Assembly (NCBI RefSeq): GCF_947492535.1
Contig: NZ_CANLNH010000004.1
Location: forward strand, 248,001-312,000
Source of the DNA: an uncultured Dokdonia sp.
GTDB taxonomy: Bacteria; Bacteroidota; Bacteroidia; Flavobacteriales; Flavobacteriaceae
DNA: 64,000 nucleotides
Reading direction: 5' to 3'
Both the position numbers and the translations under genes were made by a program. Position 1 is the stretch's first letter. Every line of letters starts with the position of its first letter. Shown in pieces: positions 49,835 through 58,158 of the stretch. The notes beneath the pieces are model-generated. The model searched no databases and was not told the DNA's origin. It worked only from the letters and a program-made list of their open reading frames with translations.

Positions 49835-50938
49835 TTATCCTAATATCTTAGTTTGCCTGCGATAAAAAGCATCTTGCTGTCGCTTCATAATTTCTTTGGC
49901 CATCTTTTTCTTATAGCTATAAAGCTCTTCCTCATTGGCAATATCAGTATAGATACGATCATTTAAAATATGATCTGTTTCTGTTAAGATTTTACGTTGT
50001 GCTGCTTTTTGTGCGCTCCATGCTTTTATGGTGGCTTCGTGATCGGCGAGTTTTATATCGTATTCTCCCATAGGGGAGATCAATTTTGAAAATATAGGCG
50101 CTGTTTCGATCGCTAGAAATAATAGAAATATGAATAGGGATGGAAGCCAAGGTAATTCTTTCATGGCGTCTATACGTGCCATGAGTCCGTCAAAATTATT
50201 AATGATAGGCTGGCTCGTGCTTACGGCTGTATTGAACTCATCTCTAAGGCGTGTTTTTTCCGCTTCCGCGAAAGCGATCTTATCAGCACTGGAAGCTTTA
50301 AGTGCGGTAAGTTCTTCCAAGGCAGCATCGTGTTTATCACGCTTTTCTTGATAGACGGGACCCTTGCCCAAAAGTTCGGTGCCTGCCGTGCCTTCTGCTT
50401 CGGCAATATAGATTTCATAGAGGTTATTGACCTCTGTTTCTTTGGTTGCAATCTCGTCTTTAAGACTTGTTATTTCTCCATCAAGTTTATTGATTTCTGG
50501 AGTATACGCAGCTAGGATTTCGCCTTGATTCTGAACGGTGTAATCGTTCTTTTGGCTTAGCATCACCCGATCTATTTCTTTTTCAAAAATCTTAAGTTCC
50601 AGAGGTTTTGAAATTACAATAGCAATAATTACCGCTAGAATAAGACGTGGTACTGCCATGCCAAATTCTCTCCACCAATTATCTCTTTTTTTGAGTGTAG
50701 AGACAATAAAACGATCTAAATTAAAAATAACAAAGCCCCAAAGAACTCCAAAAAGAATGGCTCTATATACATTGTCAAAAATAGTGTATAATGCATAGGT
50801 TGCTGCGATAGCTGCTAGAACAGCTGTAAAAAATACGGTGGCGCCTATGCCTGCATATTTATTTTTCTCCCCACGAGAACAGGTGTCTAGCACATCTCTG
50901 TCTGCTCCAGAACAGAGAATGAAAAATTGCTGTATCAT
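49835..50938 (-). CDS. DUF4407 membrane protein
   Basis: A 367-residue protein with the DUF4407 layout: short N-terminal part with ILCSGADRDVLDTCSRGEKN, two adjacent transmembrane helices (about 32-54 and 58-78), a third near 100-118, a long charged coiled coil (about 130-255, rich in Glu, Lys and Ala), and a fourth helix near 270-288 before a cytoplasmic tail (KKMAKEIMKRQQDAFYRR). The function is unknown. The sequence near FAEAEK is a one-mismatch palindrome copy (50264-50277). Confidence 0.85.
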   Translation of the reverse strand: MIQQFFILCSGADRDVLDTCSRGEKNKYAGIGATVFFTAVLAAIAATYALYTIFDNVYRAILFGVLWGFVIFNLDRFIVSTLKKRDNWWREFGMAVPRLILAVIIAIVISKPLELKIFEKEIDRVMLSQKNDYTVQNQGEILAAYTPEINKLDGEITSLKDEIATKETEVNNLYEIYIAEAEGTAGTELLGKGPVYQEKRDKHDAALEELTALKASSADKIAFAEAEKTRLRDEFNTAVSTSQPIINNFDGLMARIDAMKELPWLPSLFIFLLFLAIETAPIFSKLISPMGEYDIKLADHEATIKAWSAQKAAQRKILTETDHILNDRIYTDIANEEELYSYKKKMAKEIMKRQQDAFYRRQTKILG

Positions 50939-51075
50939 AAAAGTATGTTTTGTATTCGCTAGTAACGAACTGGTTGATTGATGATGCTGTGCCTATAAGA
51001 ACGCAAAAATGTATAGAATGTTACATTTTTTTTAGAAGAAGTGTGATATGCTACTTGAATTCTGGGATATACGTT

Positions 51076-51178
51076 ACTTTGATAAACTCAGTATATTTTT
51101 TACGATATCGAACATGTGAGACCTGTCTGCGAGCAGACAGGTTCACAATCATTGGGAGAGCGAAGCATTAAAGCATAA
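51076..51178. repeat. Composite mosaic repeat, family A (copy 4, degenerate)
   Basis: Starts with ACTTTGATAAACTCAGTATA (compare 37000), then GATATCGAACATGTGAGACC, a CTGTCTGCGAGCAGACAG hairpin, GTTCACAATCATTGGGAGAG and AAAGCATAA. The TTTCGCGAAA core has decayed. The gap 50939-51242 otherwise shows only a weak promoter-like TATCTTTA. Confidence 0.7.
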
Positions 51179-51242
51179 AAAAAGATATTGTAATACACCA
51201 TATGTATAAGTTGTATCTTTAGCTAGTTAAAATTTAATTATT

Positions 51243-52892
51243 TTGAAACGCTCCATTCATTGGTATTTATGTTTTTTCTTACTCTTTCTAGGAGGAGTTG
51301 CTGTCTATCTATTGCACCAAAATAATGTAGAGAAAGTTAAGATTTCTAATAAACAGCAATTAGCTTACATACATAATCGTGCTGTAAATCAATTTTCTAG
51401 TAGTATACAGAATCTAGCAGGACTTGTAGCAGGTATGAAATCATATGTTAATATGTCTGAGGAGATGCCGAGTCAGCATCAATTTCAGAAGTTTGTACAA
51501 AGTCAGCTAAATGATATAAATAGCAAAGATTCTATCGTTATTTCAGTGATAGATACATCACATATATTTAGGCAAGCATTTACTCGGTATGAAAATGATC
51601 CAGCAAATTTAATAGGTAGTTCTGTAAGAGATTTTCGTAGTGAAGAAAAAATAAAAGCGTTAGATACTTTAATGGAAACTGATGATCTTACGATGTTTCC
51701 GCCTATAAATCTAAGAGAGGGTTGGTTAGGAATACCTATAAATTTTAGAATAAAACGCCATGGTATTGTAGAAGGATATGGAGCTCCTATTCTAAATTTT
51801 GCTACCATTATGTCTAGTATTTATGATGATGATGCGGTGACTAAAGATTTTGTCTTTAAGTTTTCTACAGAGCATGGGCATGAGTTTGATCGTACACGAT
51901 CATATAATGGGACAGACGTATATACAGAGGAAGTAGATACAGAGTTTTATAAAAACTTTGATGTTCCAGAAGATGCTTTTATCTCTACAACAAAAGAATA
52001 TTTTGGTTTTGAGATAACCATAGCAACAGCGTATAAAGAATTGCCACTTCAGGGAAAACGTTTCAGAAATATTTTGTTATTGTATTATGGGCTTCTGATT
52101 TTAGTGCTATTCATTATTACGTGGCAATTAGATAGATATCGAAAATTAAACAACAGATTAGAAATTGCAAATACAGAGATTGCAAGTCAAAATGAAGAAT
52201 TACAAGACTTGAATCAAACAAAAAACAGGTTTTTTACCATGATAAGTCATGATGTAAAACAACCATTACAATCGGTGGAAGGGTTATTGGGGTTATTGCA
52301 GAATGAAAAAACAAATGATCCTTCTATCAATTCTCTTTTTAAGGAGATTAGAAAGGCTACAAGAAATACAGTTGACTTATTGAATAACTTATTACGTTGG
52401 GCACTTTCGCAAACAGGAGAACTTGCTTATGATCCAGTTACGTTTAATATGACAACAGTTATTCAAAAAACAATTGCATTGGTAGATCAACAGGCACTGG
52501 CAAAAAAGATTACGATTGTTCAAAATTTAGATGATACCATTCGTTTTTATGGAGATGTAGATATGATCCGAACGGTTGTGCGTAATTTAACGTCTAATGC
52601 TATAAAGTATACAGATATAGGTGGGGAGATTGTTATCAATTCGTACCTTCAAGATGATAAAATTCATATTTCTATAAAAGATAATGGGATTGGGATGAAT
52701 CCAGAACTCGCTTCTTCCTTGTTCCAATTAGGAGAGATGGTAAGTAGAGAAGGAACAAGTGGGGAAACAGGTACAGGTCTTGGTTTAATACTCTGTAAAG
52801 AATTTATTGAGAAGCATCATGGAGATATACAAATATCAAGCATGCCTGATGAAGGAACTACATTTACGATTATATTACCTGTGAGTGCATAA
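51243..52892 (+). CDS. CHASE-like sensor histidine kinase
   Basis: A 549-residue membrane kinase. One transmembrane helix (about 4-22) is followed by a periplasmic sensor (about 25-275) resembling a CHASE/PDC domain (FTRYENDPANLIGSSVRDF, PINLREGWLGIPINFRIK). A second helix is at about 278-297, then a coiled coil and the HisKA box FFTMISHDVKQPL (His near 338). The ATPase domain has NLTSNAIKYTD, DNGIGMN and GTGLGLILCKEF. The start is TTG at 51243, directly before the anchor helix. No regulator gene is adjacent, so it is an orphan. Confidence 0.88.
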   Translation: MKRSIHWYLCFFLLFLGGVAVYLLHQNNVEKVKISNKQQLAYIHNRAVNQFSSSIQNLAGLVAGMKSYVNMSEEMPSQHQFQKFVQSQLNDINSKDSIVISVIDTSHIFRQAFTRYENDPANLIGSSVRDFRSEEKIKALDTLMETDDLTMFPPINLREGWLGIPINFRIKRHGIVEGYGAPILNFATIMSSIYDDDAVTKDFVFKFSTEHGHEFDRTRSYNGTDVYTEEVDTEFYKNFDVPEDAFISTTKEYFGFEITIATAYKELPLQGKRFRNILLLYYGLLILVLFIITWQLDRYRKLNNRLEIANTEIASQNEELQDLNQTKNRFFTMISHDVKQPLQSVEGLLGLLQNEKTNDPSINSLFKEIRKATRNTVDLLNNLLRWALSQTGELAYDPVTFNMTTVIQKTIALVDQQALAKKITIVQNLDDTIRFYGDVDMIRTVVRNLTSNAIKYTDIGGEIVINSYLQDDKIHISIKDNGIGMNPELASSLFQLGEMVSREGTSGETGTGLGLILCKEFIEKHHGDIQISSMPDEGTTFTIILPVSA

Positions 52893-52893
52893 C

Positions 52894-52917
52894 TATACGC
52901 TTTCGCGAAAGCGTATA
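52894..52917. repeat. 24-bp perfect palindrome containing GCTTTCGCGAAAGC
   Basis: Extends the 14-mer to 12 bp on each arm (TATACGCTTTCG and its complement). It starts 2 nt after the kinase stop and may double as a transcription hairpin. Confidence 0.9.
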
Positions 52918-53087
52918 AAGAAACCATTACTTTAAGAATGTATTTATCTGTTCATTACTCTAATTTTCTAGTGAAATTTTTAGTTTTTACCTCAATCCTA
53001 AAGGAAGAACTAAAAATTTCGTCGATATTCCCTTTAGGGTTAGGGAAGAAATCAATGGAATTACTCAAAATGTACAACAAGTTGTAT

Positions 53088-53617
53088 TTATGATTTTATA
53101 ACAGTTAGATAAGCCTCCCAAGGACCTACATCATGTTTTAAATATTTTGCTAGTACTCTCGTAATCTGATTGATATGGCTAAGATCGTGAATTGTCCAAG
53201 CGGCCAGTAGATTTTTTAAAGTGACACTACCTAATTGAGGATGTTTTCCCTCTTTAGCAAGCTCCTCTTGAGTGAGGGCAAGACTTTTTAAGATGTCGAT
53301 GTTTTCCGCTCTTAGAATTTTAAATTCCTCTAATAGCATTTCTAATGTTTTTCCTTTGCTATTTTCAAATTGAGCAAAACGATCAAAAGGCTCAAATGCA
53401 TCTGTATGTGTAGAATCTAAAATTTGCTTTATACGCGGAATCCAGTCTGTTTTTTCCCCATGGATGATGTGCCAAATACTATTATATAGACTCCATGTGT
53501 TTTTATACTTTTAATTTGATGCACCCAATCGGGATCTAAATTTTCTAAAAATGTTTTTAGAATAACGGGAGTGCGTTCTAAAACTGGAATAATTTTTTCT
53601 AATTGAAATGCTATTAT
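53088..53617 (-). pseudogene. DinB-family protein gene, frameshifted
   Basis: The 3' part in one frame (TWSLYNSIWHIIHGEKTDWI, then PRIKQIL, FDRFAQFENSKGKT and the C-terminal MLLEEFKIL ... HDLSHINQITRVLAKYL) is a typical DinB four-helix protein with its metal-site His residues. The N-terminal part, FQLEKIIPVLERTPVILKTF and LENLDPDWVHQIK, lies in another frame. One added base in the T-run at 53509-53512 (A-run on the coding strand) joins them as HQIKKYKNTWSLYN. No ATG opens the 5' part; ATA codons stand where the start is expected, 4-7 nt after the amidohydrolase stop. So it is a pseudogene or a sequencing error. Confidence 0.78.
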
Positions 53618-53620
53618 GGT

Positions 53621-55048
53621 TTAGTTTAAACCTACTTTTCCTTTTACGGATTCAAAGAGCTTTTGAGAGTCAAAGCCAATACCATCTTTAAAAACAGTTT
53701 CTAATTTTCTGATGTTTTTAATATCTGTTCTGAGATCTCCATCTATTACTAAAAGATCTGCTTTTTTACCTACAGCAATACTTCCAACTTCGTTATCTAC
53801 TTCTAAAAAGGTAGCGCCATTAAGTGTGCATATCTTGATAGCTTCTTCAAGTGTAAATCCAGCTTCTATGAGAATCTCTACCGTACGCTGATTAGCATAA
53901 CCAGCGACGGTACGTCCTGCGCCTGTTGGATCTGTTCCGGCAACAAGAAACCCGCCTTTATCATAGAATTTTTTGATCCAAGCTAGGTTTTTGTGATAGA
54001 GTTTTGCAGCAATATCATCTCTACCTTGTGCTCTGTCATACCCAGATTGTAAGCGTTCCTGTATTTGTGGCATTAAGGCCTCCAGACCACCTCCGGGTAC
54101 TACCTCATGATTGGTATAAGGTTCAAAGACATTAGGCGTTGTTGTAATTACCGTCTTGTTTTTGATTAGTAAATCAATAAGTTTTGTGATATTTTCTCCA
54201 TCTTCAGGTTCGCGTATCAAGGCACTTCTGGATCCAAAAGGATCACATTTATTTTCTTCTTTTCCATCAAGGAAATCACTGGAAGCCATAAATCCATGTT
54301 CTAAATTATCAATCCCTATTTCTGAAGCTTCTTCATAGGTGATAGAGCATAAGTGTCCGGTTACTTTAAGACCGCGTTTATGTGCTTCGGCGACACAGAT
54401 TCTAAGGTCTTCTTTTGTGATATTATTATATACTTTAAATGAAGTCACTCCTTTATCTGCCCAATAGTTGACAATTTTAGAAACTTCATCTGTGTTTCCT
54501 ATAAAACCTAATTCAGGAACACGTGGTCCTTCCCGTTCTATAAAAGGTCCTGTGATATGCATTTTAGGTCCTGTCATTTTCCCTTCTTCTATCCATTTTT
54601 TGACATTCAAATCAGTTTGTGGTTGAATACTTCCACCTGTTCGCATAGAGGTAACTCCTCCAGCTAAATAGAGTCTGGGGAATGTGAATGTCATTTGTCC
54701 TACACTAAACCAATCTTCGAAAGGCTTGGTATAAAACATATGCTCATGTAACATGACAAGTCCCGGGATAACTGTTTTTCCTATACCATCAATCTGTTTA
54801 AGATCACTAGGGAGTGTCATAGAAGCTGTATTTCCTATAGCTTCAATACGTTGATCTTTTATGATAAGGGTTTGATTTTCTTTGATGGTGTTTCCTGTAC
54901 CATCGATAACAGTGACATTCGTGATAGCAAAATGGGCATTATCTACTGTGATAAAACGTTTTACTGTGTCAGAGAATTCCTGTGCATGTGTTGATGTGAT
55001 ACCAAATCCTAAGAAGAGAAATACGAAAAAAGATTTTACTATGTTCAT
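53621..55048 (-). CDS. Exported metal-dependent amidohydrolase
   Basis: A 475-residue enzyme of the amidohydrolase superfamily, imidazolonepropionase/prolidase-like group. A signal peptide (ending SSTHAQ-like TSTHAQE, residue 23) places it in the periplasm. Metal-site elements are PGLVMLHEHMF near residue 98, GHLCSITYEEA near 224, the HG of LEHGFMAS near 247, and VAGTDPTGAG near 372. It may hydrolyse a dipeptide or cyclic amide; the substrate is unknown. The DinB remnant follows within a few bases and the acyltransferase gene lies 10 nt upstream. Confidence 0.85.
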   Translation of the reverse strand: MNIVKSFFVFLFLGFGITSTHAQEFSDTVKRFITVDNAHFAITNVTVIDGTGNTIKENQTLIIKDQRIEAIGNTASMTLPSDLKQIDGIGKTVIPGLVMLHEHMFYTKPFEDWFSVGQMTFTFPRLYLAGGVTSMRTGGSIQPQTDLNVKKWIEEGKMTGPKMHITGPFIEREGPRVPELGFIGNTDEVSKIVNYWADKGVTSFKVYNNITKEDLRICVAEAHKRGLKVTGHLCSITYEEASEIGIDNLEHGFMASSDFLDGKEENKCDPFGSRSALIREPEDGENITKLIDLLIKNKTVITTTPNVFEPYTNHEVVPGGGLEALMPQIQERLQSGYDRAQGRDDIAAKLYHKNLAWIKKFYDKGGFLVAGTDPTGAGRTVAGYANQRTVEILIEAGFTLEEAIKICTLNGATFLEVDNEVGSIAVGKKADLLVIDGDLRTDIKNIRKLETVFKDGIGFDSQKLFESVKGKVGLN

Positions 55049-55058
55049 TCTGTTTGTG

Positions 55059-56246
55059 TTATATGTAGCTGAGCCACCAAGTTCCTTTGTGTGTTGCTTT
55101 GTATTTCATAAACCATTTACAAATGGGATATAACAGTATGATCATAACAACCCATACAAGATACACAATCCCTAGGGAGTATCCATAGCCAGAAAGTGCT
55201 CCAGAACTCATGGTTTCATTATCTAAGATCATAGTGCGCCAGTCTTTGCCTGTGATAAGGAGGCCTAGTACAGCACCTGCATGTACCACAAAAACATGTA
55301 TGACATAAAAGAAGAAAGGAACTCTTCCAAAAACAATTAAAAAATTGGTAATTCGGTTTTTTATGTTTTCAATAGCATATAGAAATAAAAATGCAGGCCC
55401 TAAAGTGATTAATAGAAACAACAATGATGGCGGGTATTTTGAGAGTATAAAATAAGAGATAATCGTTTTAGAAAAAGATTCTTGTTCAGACCATAACATA
55501 CGATCTCCATATATGTTGAAACTTCGTAAAATGAAAAAGAGTGCAATAGATGAAATCCCTAAAATAAGTAATCCTTTTTTTCTTGTATCTATAGAGGCAT
55601 TCTTTTTATAAAAATGTCCAAAACAATACCCTAAAATAATAACCCCTATCCATGGGAGTACAGGATATGAAAAACATAATAGACGGGCTTCGCCTATAGA
55701 AATACAACTTAACTCATGAAATATTTTCCATAGGGTAGACCATGGATTTTCATCAGGAATACTAATACCGTCAAGTGTATTATGACCTAGTACAATGAGA
55801 AAACCAAGTGCTATTAATATTTTTTTTGGAAGATGAATGAGTATCCCTAAAACAATCATACAGAAACCAATCGCCCAGATTACTTGTAGATTAATCATTC
55901 CATAACTAATATCAAACCACCAAAGTAAATTATTAATTGCGATTTCGACAATAATAAGCCATATTCCTCGGGTAATCAAAAACTTTGAAAGTGTCTTTGT
56001 GCCGTTCTTTTGTCCGTATAAAAATGCTGAAGTTCCTGCTAGAAATACAAATACAGGTGCGCAATAATGCGTTATAAAACGTGTAAAATATAATGCGAGG
56101 TTTGTTGATTCTAAGTTTTCAGGAAAATTCCCTGCAAAAGCATTGATGTGGAAATAATCTCTTACATGATCCAATACCATAATAATCATCACTAAACCTC
56201 TCAGGATGTCTATAGATTCGATGCGTTTTGAAGATGCCTGAGCCAT
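55059..56246 (-). CDS. HGSNAT/DUF1624-like membrane acyltransferase
   Basis: A 395-residue integral membrane protein with about ten helices. The opening RIESIDILRGLVMIIMVLDH with the conserved Asp-His and RDYFH, and the downstream FVFLAGTSAFLYG, match the heparan-alpha-glucosaminide N-acetyltransferase-like (DUF1624/DUF5009) family, which carries acetyl groups across the membrane to sugars. The acceptor is unknown. It lies between the serine hydrolase (27 nt) and the amidohydrolase (10 nt), all leftward, so an operon is likely. Confidence 0.85.
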   Translation of the reverse strand: MAQASSKRIESIDILRGLVMIIMVLDHVRDYFHINAFAGNFPENLESTNLALYFTRFITHYCAPVFVFLAGTSAFLYGQKNGTKTLSKFLITRGIWLIIVEIAINNLLWWFDISYGMINLQVIWAIGFCMIVLGILIHLPKKILIALGFLIVLGHNTLDGISIPDENPWSTLWKIFHELSCISIGEARLLCFSYPVLPWIGVIILGYCFGHFYKKNASIDTRKKGLLILGISSIALFFILRSFNIYGDRMLWSEQESFSKTIISYFILSKYPPSLLFLLITLGPAFLFLYAIENIKNRITNFLIVFGRVPFFFYVIHVFVVHAGAVLGLLITGKDWRTMILDNETMSSGALSGYGYSLGIVYLVWVVMIILLYPICKWFMKYKATHKGTWWLSYI

Positions 56247-56273
56247 GACGATTTACTTAATTAGAGGCCTAAT

Positions 56274-57983
56274 TTATTTTTTTACGAAATGCAGGTTTTG
56301 AACACGCCCAGCAGAAGTTCTAAATGATTGCTGATCTTTTGCGAAATCAAATGTTATAAATCCAAAGACACTAAATACGTCTTTCATAATTGGTTCAACC
56401 GAAGAAAAACTTTCTCCATTTACGTATAAAGTTAATTGGTTATTTTCATTTTTGAAGGTGTAAGTCACATCAAGTTCTTTGCTATAATAATCACCTTCAT
56501 AGCGTTGTATCTGTTCTGGTGTAAGTTGTGTAACAGGTTCGTATTTTTGAAAATTAGAAACTCCTTGTCCTGGAATATCTAATATAAAACTTGAAGGTTT
56601 GTTTGGATTGTCTATGGTAAGTTTTATAGGAATATTAGGGCCTATCCATCTAAACGTATTTTTTGAGATAGGTTCCATTTTTGTGATTCTTCCGTTTCCA
56701 CGATCATATACGAGTGTATCGTTCACTAAGGTTAGGTTTCTACTTATTTTTGAATCTGCACCCCAATAGGAACCTTCTAGTTTTTTAAGATCGGCTGTTG
56801 GGATTTTTATGGAGTTTGCTTTCGCGAAAGCAGAATTAGAAACAGCAGCATCTTCAGCATGAGTAGATGTCTCAATAGGGTCTAAAAATAGGTCTGTTAC
56901 TTTAGAAGCAAGGTCATCAGGATTTGCATCACCTCGATTTGCAAGAACAACAACGGTAAAATGTTTATCAGGAAATTGAAATTTTTGTGCACGAAATCCC
57001 ACAAAGGCACCACCATGACTTATGATTTTATGACCATCATATAAACCCACTTCAAGACCTGAAGCATACTCATTGGTGGTTCCGTCATTAAGTATTGTTG
57101 TGGTTGTCATCGTCTTCCAGAAATTCTGAGTAAGAACGGTAGAGTTATAATAGGCATCGTCCCATTTCTTTACATCTTCTATAGTTGTAAAGATCCCTCC
57201 ATCACCTATCATATTAAGCGTGGTCATACTAATTTGGAACCCTCCATCTTGTGTAGGAGAATATCCTGAAGCACGGTTTTTTACAATCGCTGTATAATCA
57301 TTATGAAAATGCGTATTATTCATTCCTAAAGGTTTGAAAATCTCTTTCTGGGCATAATCTGCCATAGATGTTCCTGTTACTTTCTGAACAATTTGGCCAA
57401 GTAGCCAGTACCCAGAATTACTATATAAATGCTCATCTCCAGGCTTAAAATTAAGCTCTTCTTGGTTGATGAGCCATTTCATAACATCTTGGTCTGTATA
57501 AAAATCTTCATCACCTAAGCCGCTTAGCGATGCAAGTGTTAGATAATCACGTATGCCACTGGTATGATTAAGGAGGTGTCGTACGGTGATTGTTTTTGCA
57601 TAGCTAGGAAATGCAGGCAAAAAGGTATCTAATGTTGCGTCTAAAGATAGTTTTCCTTGTTGAGCAAGTAATACAATACAAGCTGCTGTAAATTGTTTTG
57701 ACGTAGAGGCAATTCTAAATACAGAGGTTGATGAGATAGGGATGTCATATTCTAAATTAGCATATCCATATCCTTTTGCATAGATGATTTCTCCATCTTT
57801 AAAAATGCCTAAAGCTGCTCCTGGATGATCTGCTTTGTCAGTATCTGCAAATACAGCATCTACTTGTGCAGCAAGTTCTGGAGTAATTTTAATGTGCGTA
57901 GGTGGAGTTTTGATTTGTCCTGAGACCGCTTTCGCGAAAGCGAATACAAGAAAAACAGAAAGAAAGAGTGATTTAAATTTCAT
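56274..57983 (-). CDS. Exported class C beta-lactamase-like serine hydrolase
   Basis: A 569-residue serine hydrolase of the penicillin-binding/beta-lactamase C (Pfam Beta-lactamase) group. Signal peptide 1-22. The nucleophile motif is STSK in RIASTSKQFTAAC near residue 93, the second is YSNSGYW (YxN) near 185, the third is HGG in ISHGGAFVGF near 315. A C-terminal beta domain (about 395-569) follows, as in esterase EstB- and D-aminopeptidase-like members. It may cleave peptidoglycan peptides, D-amino peptides or esters. Two palindrome copies encode AFAKA, one inside the signal peptide. Confidence 0.88.
   Translation of the reverse strand: MKFKSLFLSVFLVFAFAKAVSGQIKTPPTHIKITPELAAQVDAVFADTDKADHPGAALGIFKDGEIIYAKGYGYANLEYDIPISSTSVFRIASTSKQFTAACIVLLAQQGKLSLDATLDTFLPAFPSYAKTITVRHLLNHTSGIRDYLTLASLSGLGDEDFYTDQDVMKWLINQEELNFKPGDEHLYSNSGYWLLGQIVQKVTGTSMADYAQKEIFKPLGMNNTHFHNDYTAIVKNRASGYSPTQDGGFQISMTTLNMIGDGGIFTTIEDVKKWDDAYYNSTVLTQNFWKTMTTTTILNDGTTNEYASGLEVGLYDGHKIISHGGAFVGFRAQKFQFPDKHFTVVVLANRGDANPDDLASKVTDLFLDPIETSTHAEDAAVSNSAFAKANSIKIPTADLKKLEGSYWGADSKISRNLTLVNDTLVYDRGNGRITKMEPISKNTFRWIGPNIPIKLTIDNPNKPSSFILDIPGQGVSNFQKYEPVTQLTPEQIQRYEGDYYSKELDVTYTFKNENNQLTLYVNGESFSSVEPIMKDVFSVFGFITFDFAKDQQSFRTSAGRVQNLHFVKK
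56818..56831. repeat. GCTTTCGCGAAAGC palindrome, in serine hydrolase (copy 1)
   Basis: Perfect copy read as Ala-Phe-Ala-Lys-Ala in the linker before the C-terminal domain. Confidence 0.9.
57928..57941. repeat. GCTTTCGCGAAAGC palindrome, in serine hydrolase (copy 2)
   Basis: Perfect copy read as Ala-Phe-Ala-Lys-Ala near the signal-peptide cleavage region. Confidence 0.9.
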
Positions 57984-58103
57984 GATGAATGATGTTACGT
58001 TTGATAGCGATTAAACTCAATAAGATGATTGGTCTTATTATAGAAACTTCCTTCTGTAAATATAGAAAAGGAAAATTTTATCTATTTGTAAAGATATATA
58101 AAA

Positions 58104-58132
58104 AGAGAAGCTCACTAGTAGTGAACTTCTCT
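58104..58132 (-). terminator. Terminator of the blaI-blaR operon
   Basis: AGAGAAG-C-TCACTA / TAGTGA-A-CTTCTCT stem, then CTTTTTATA on the minus strand, 27 nt beyond the blaR stop. Confidence 0.75.
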
Positions 58133-58158
58133 GGTATGCTTTTTTATGGAATTATAGC

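Noticed and set aside
56274-57983. Acquired beta-lactamase resistance gene under BlaI control
   Set aside because: It is 569 residues with an extra C-terminal domain, has native composition with two host palindromes, and no BlaI operator precedes it.
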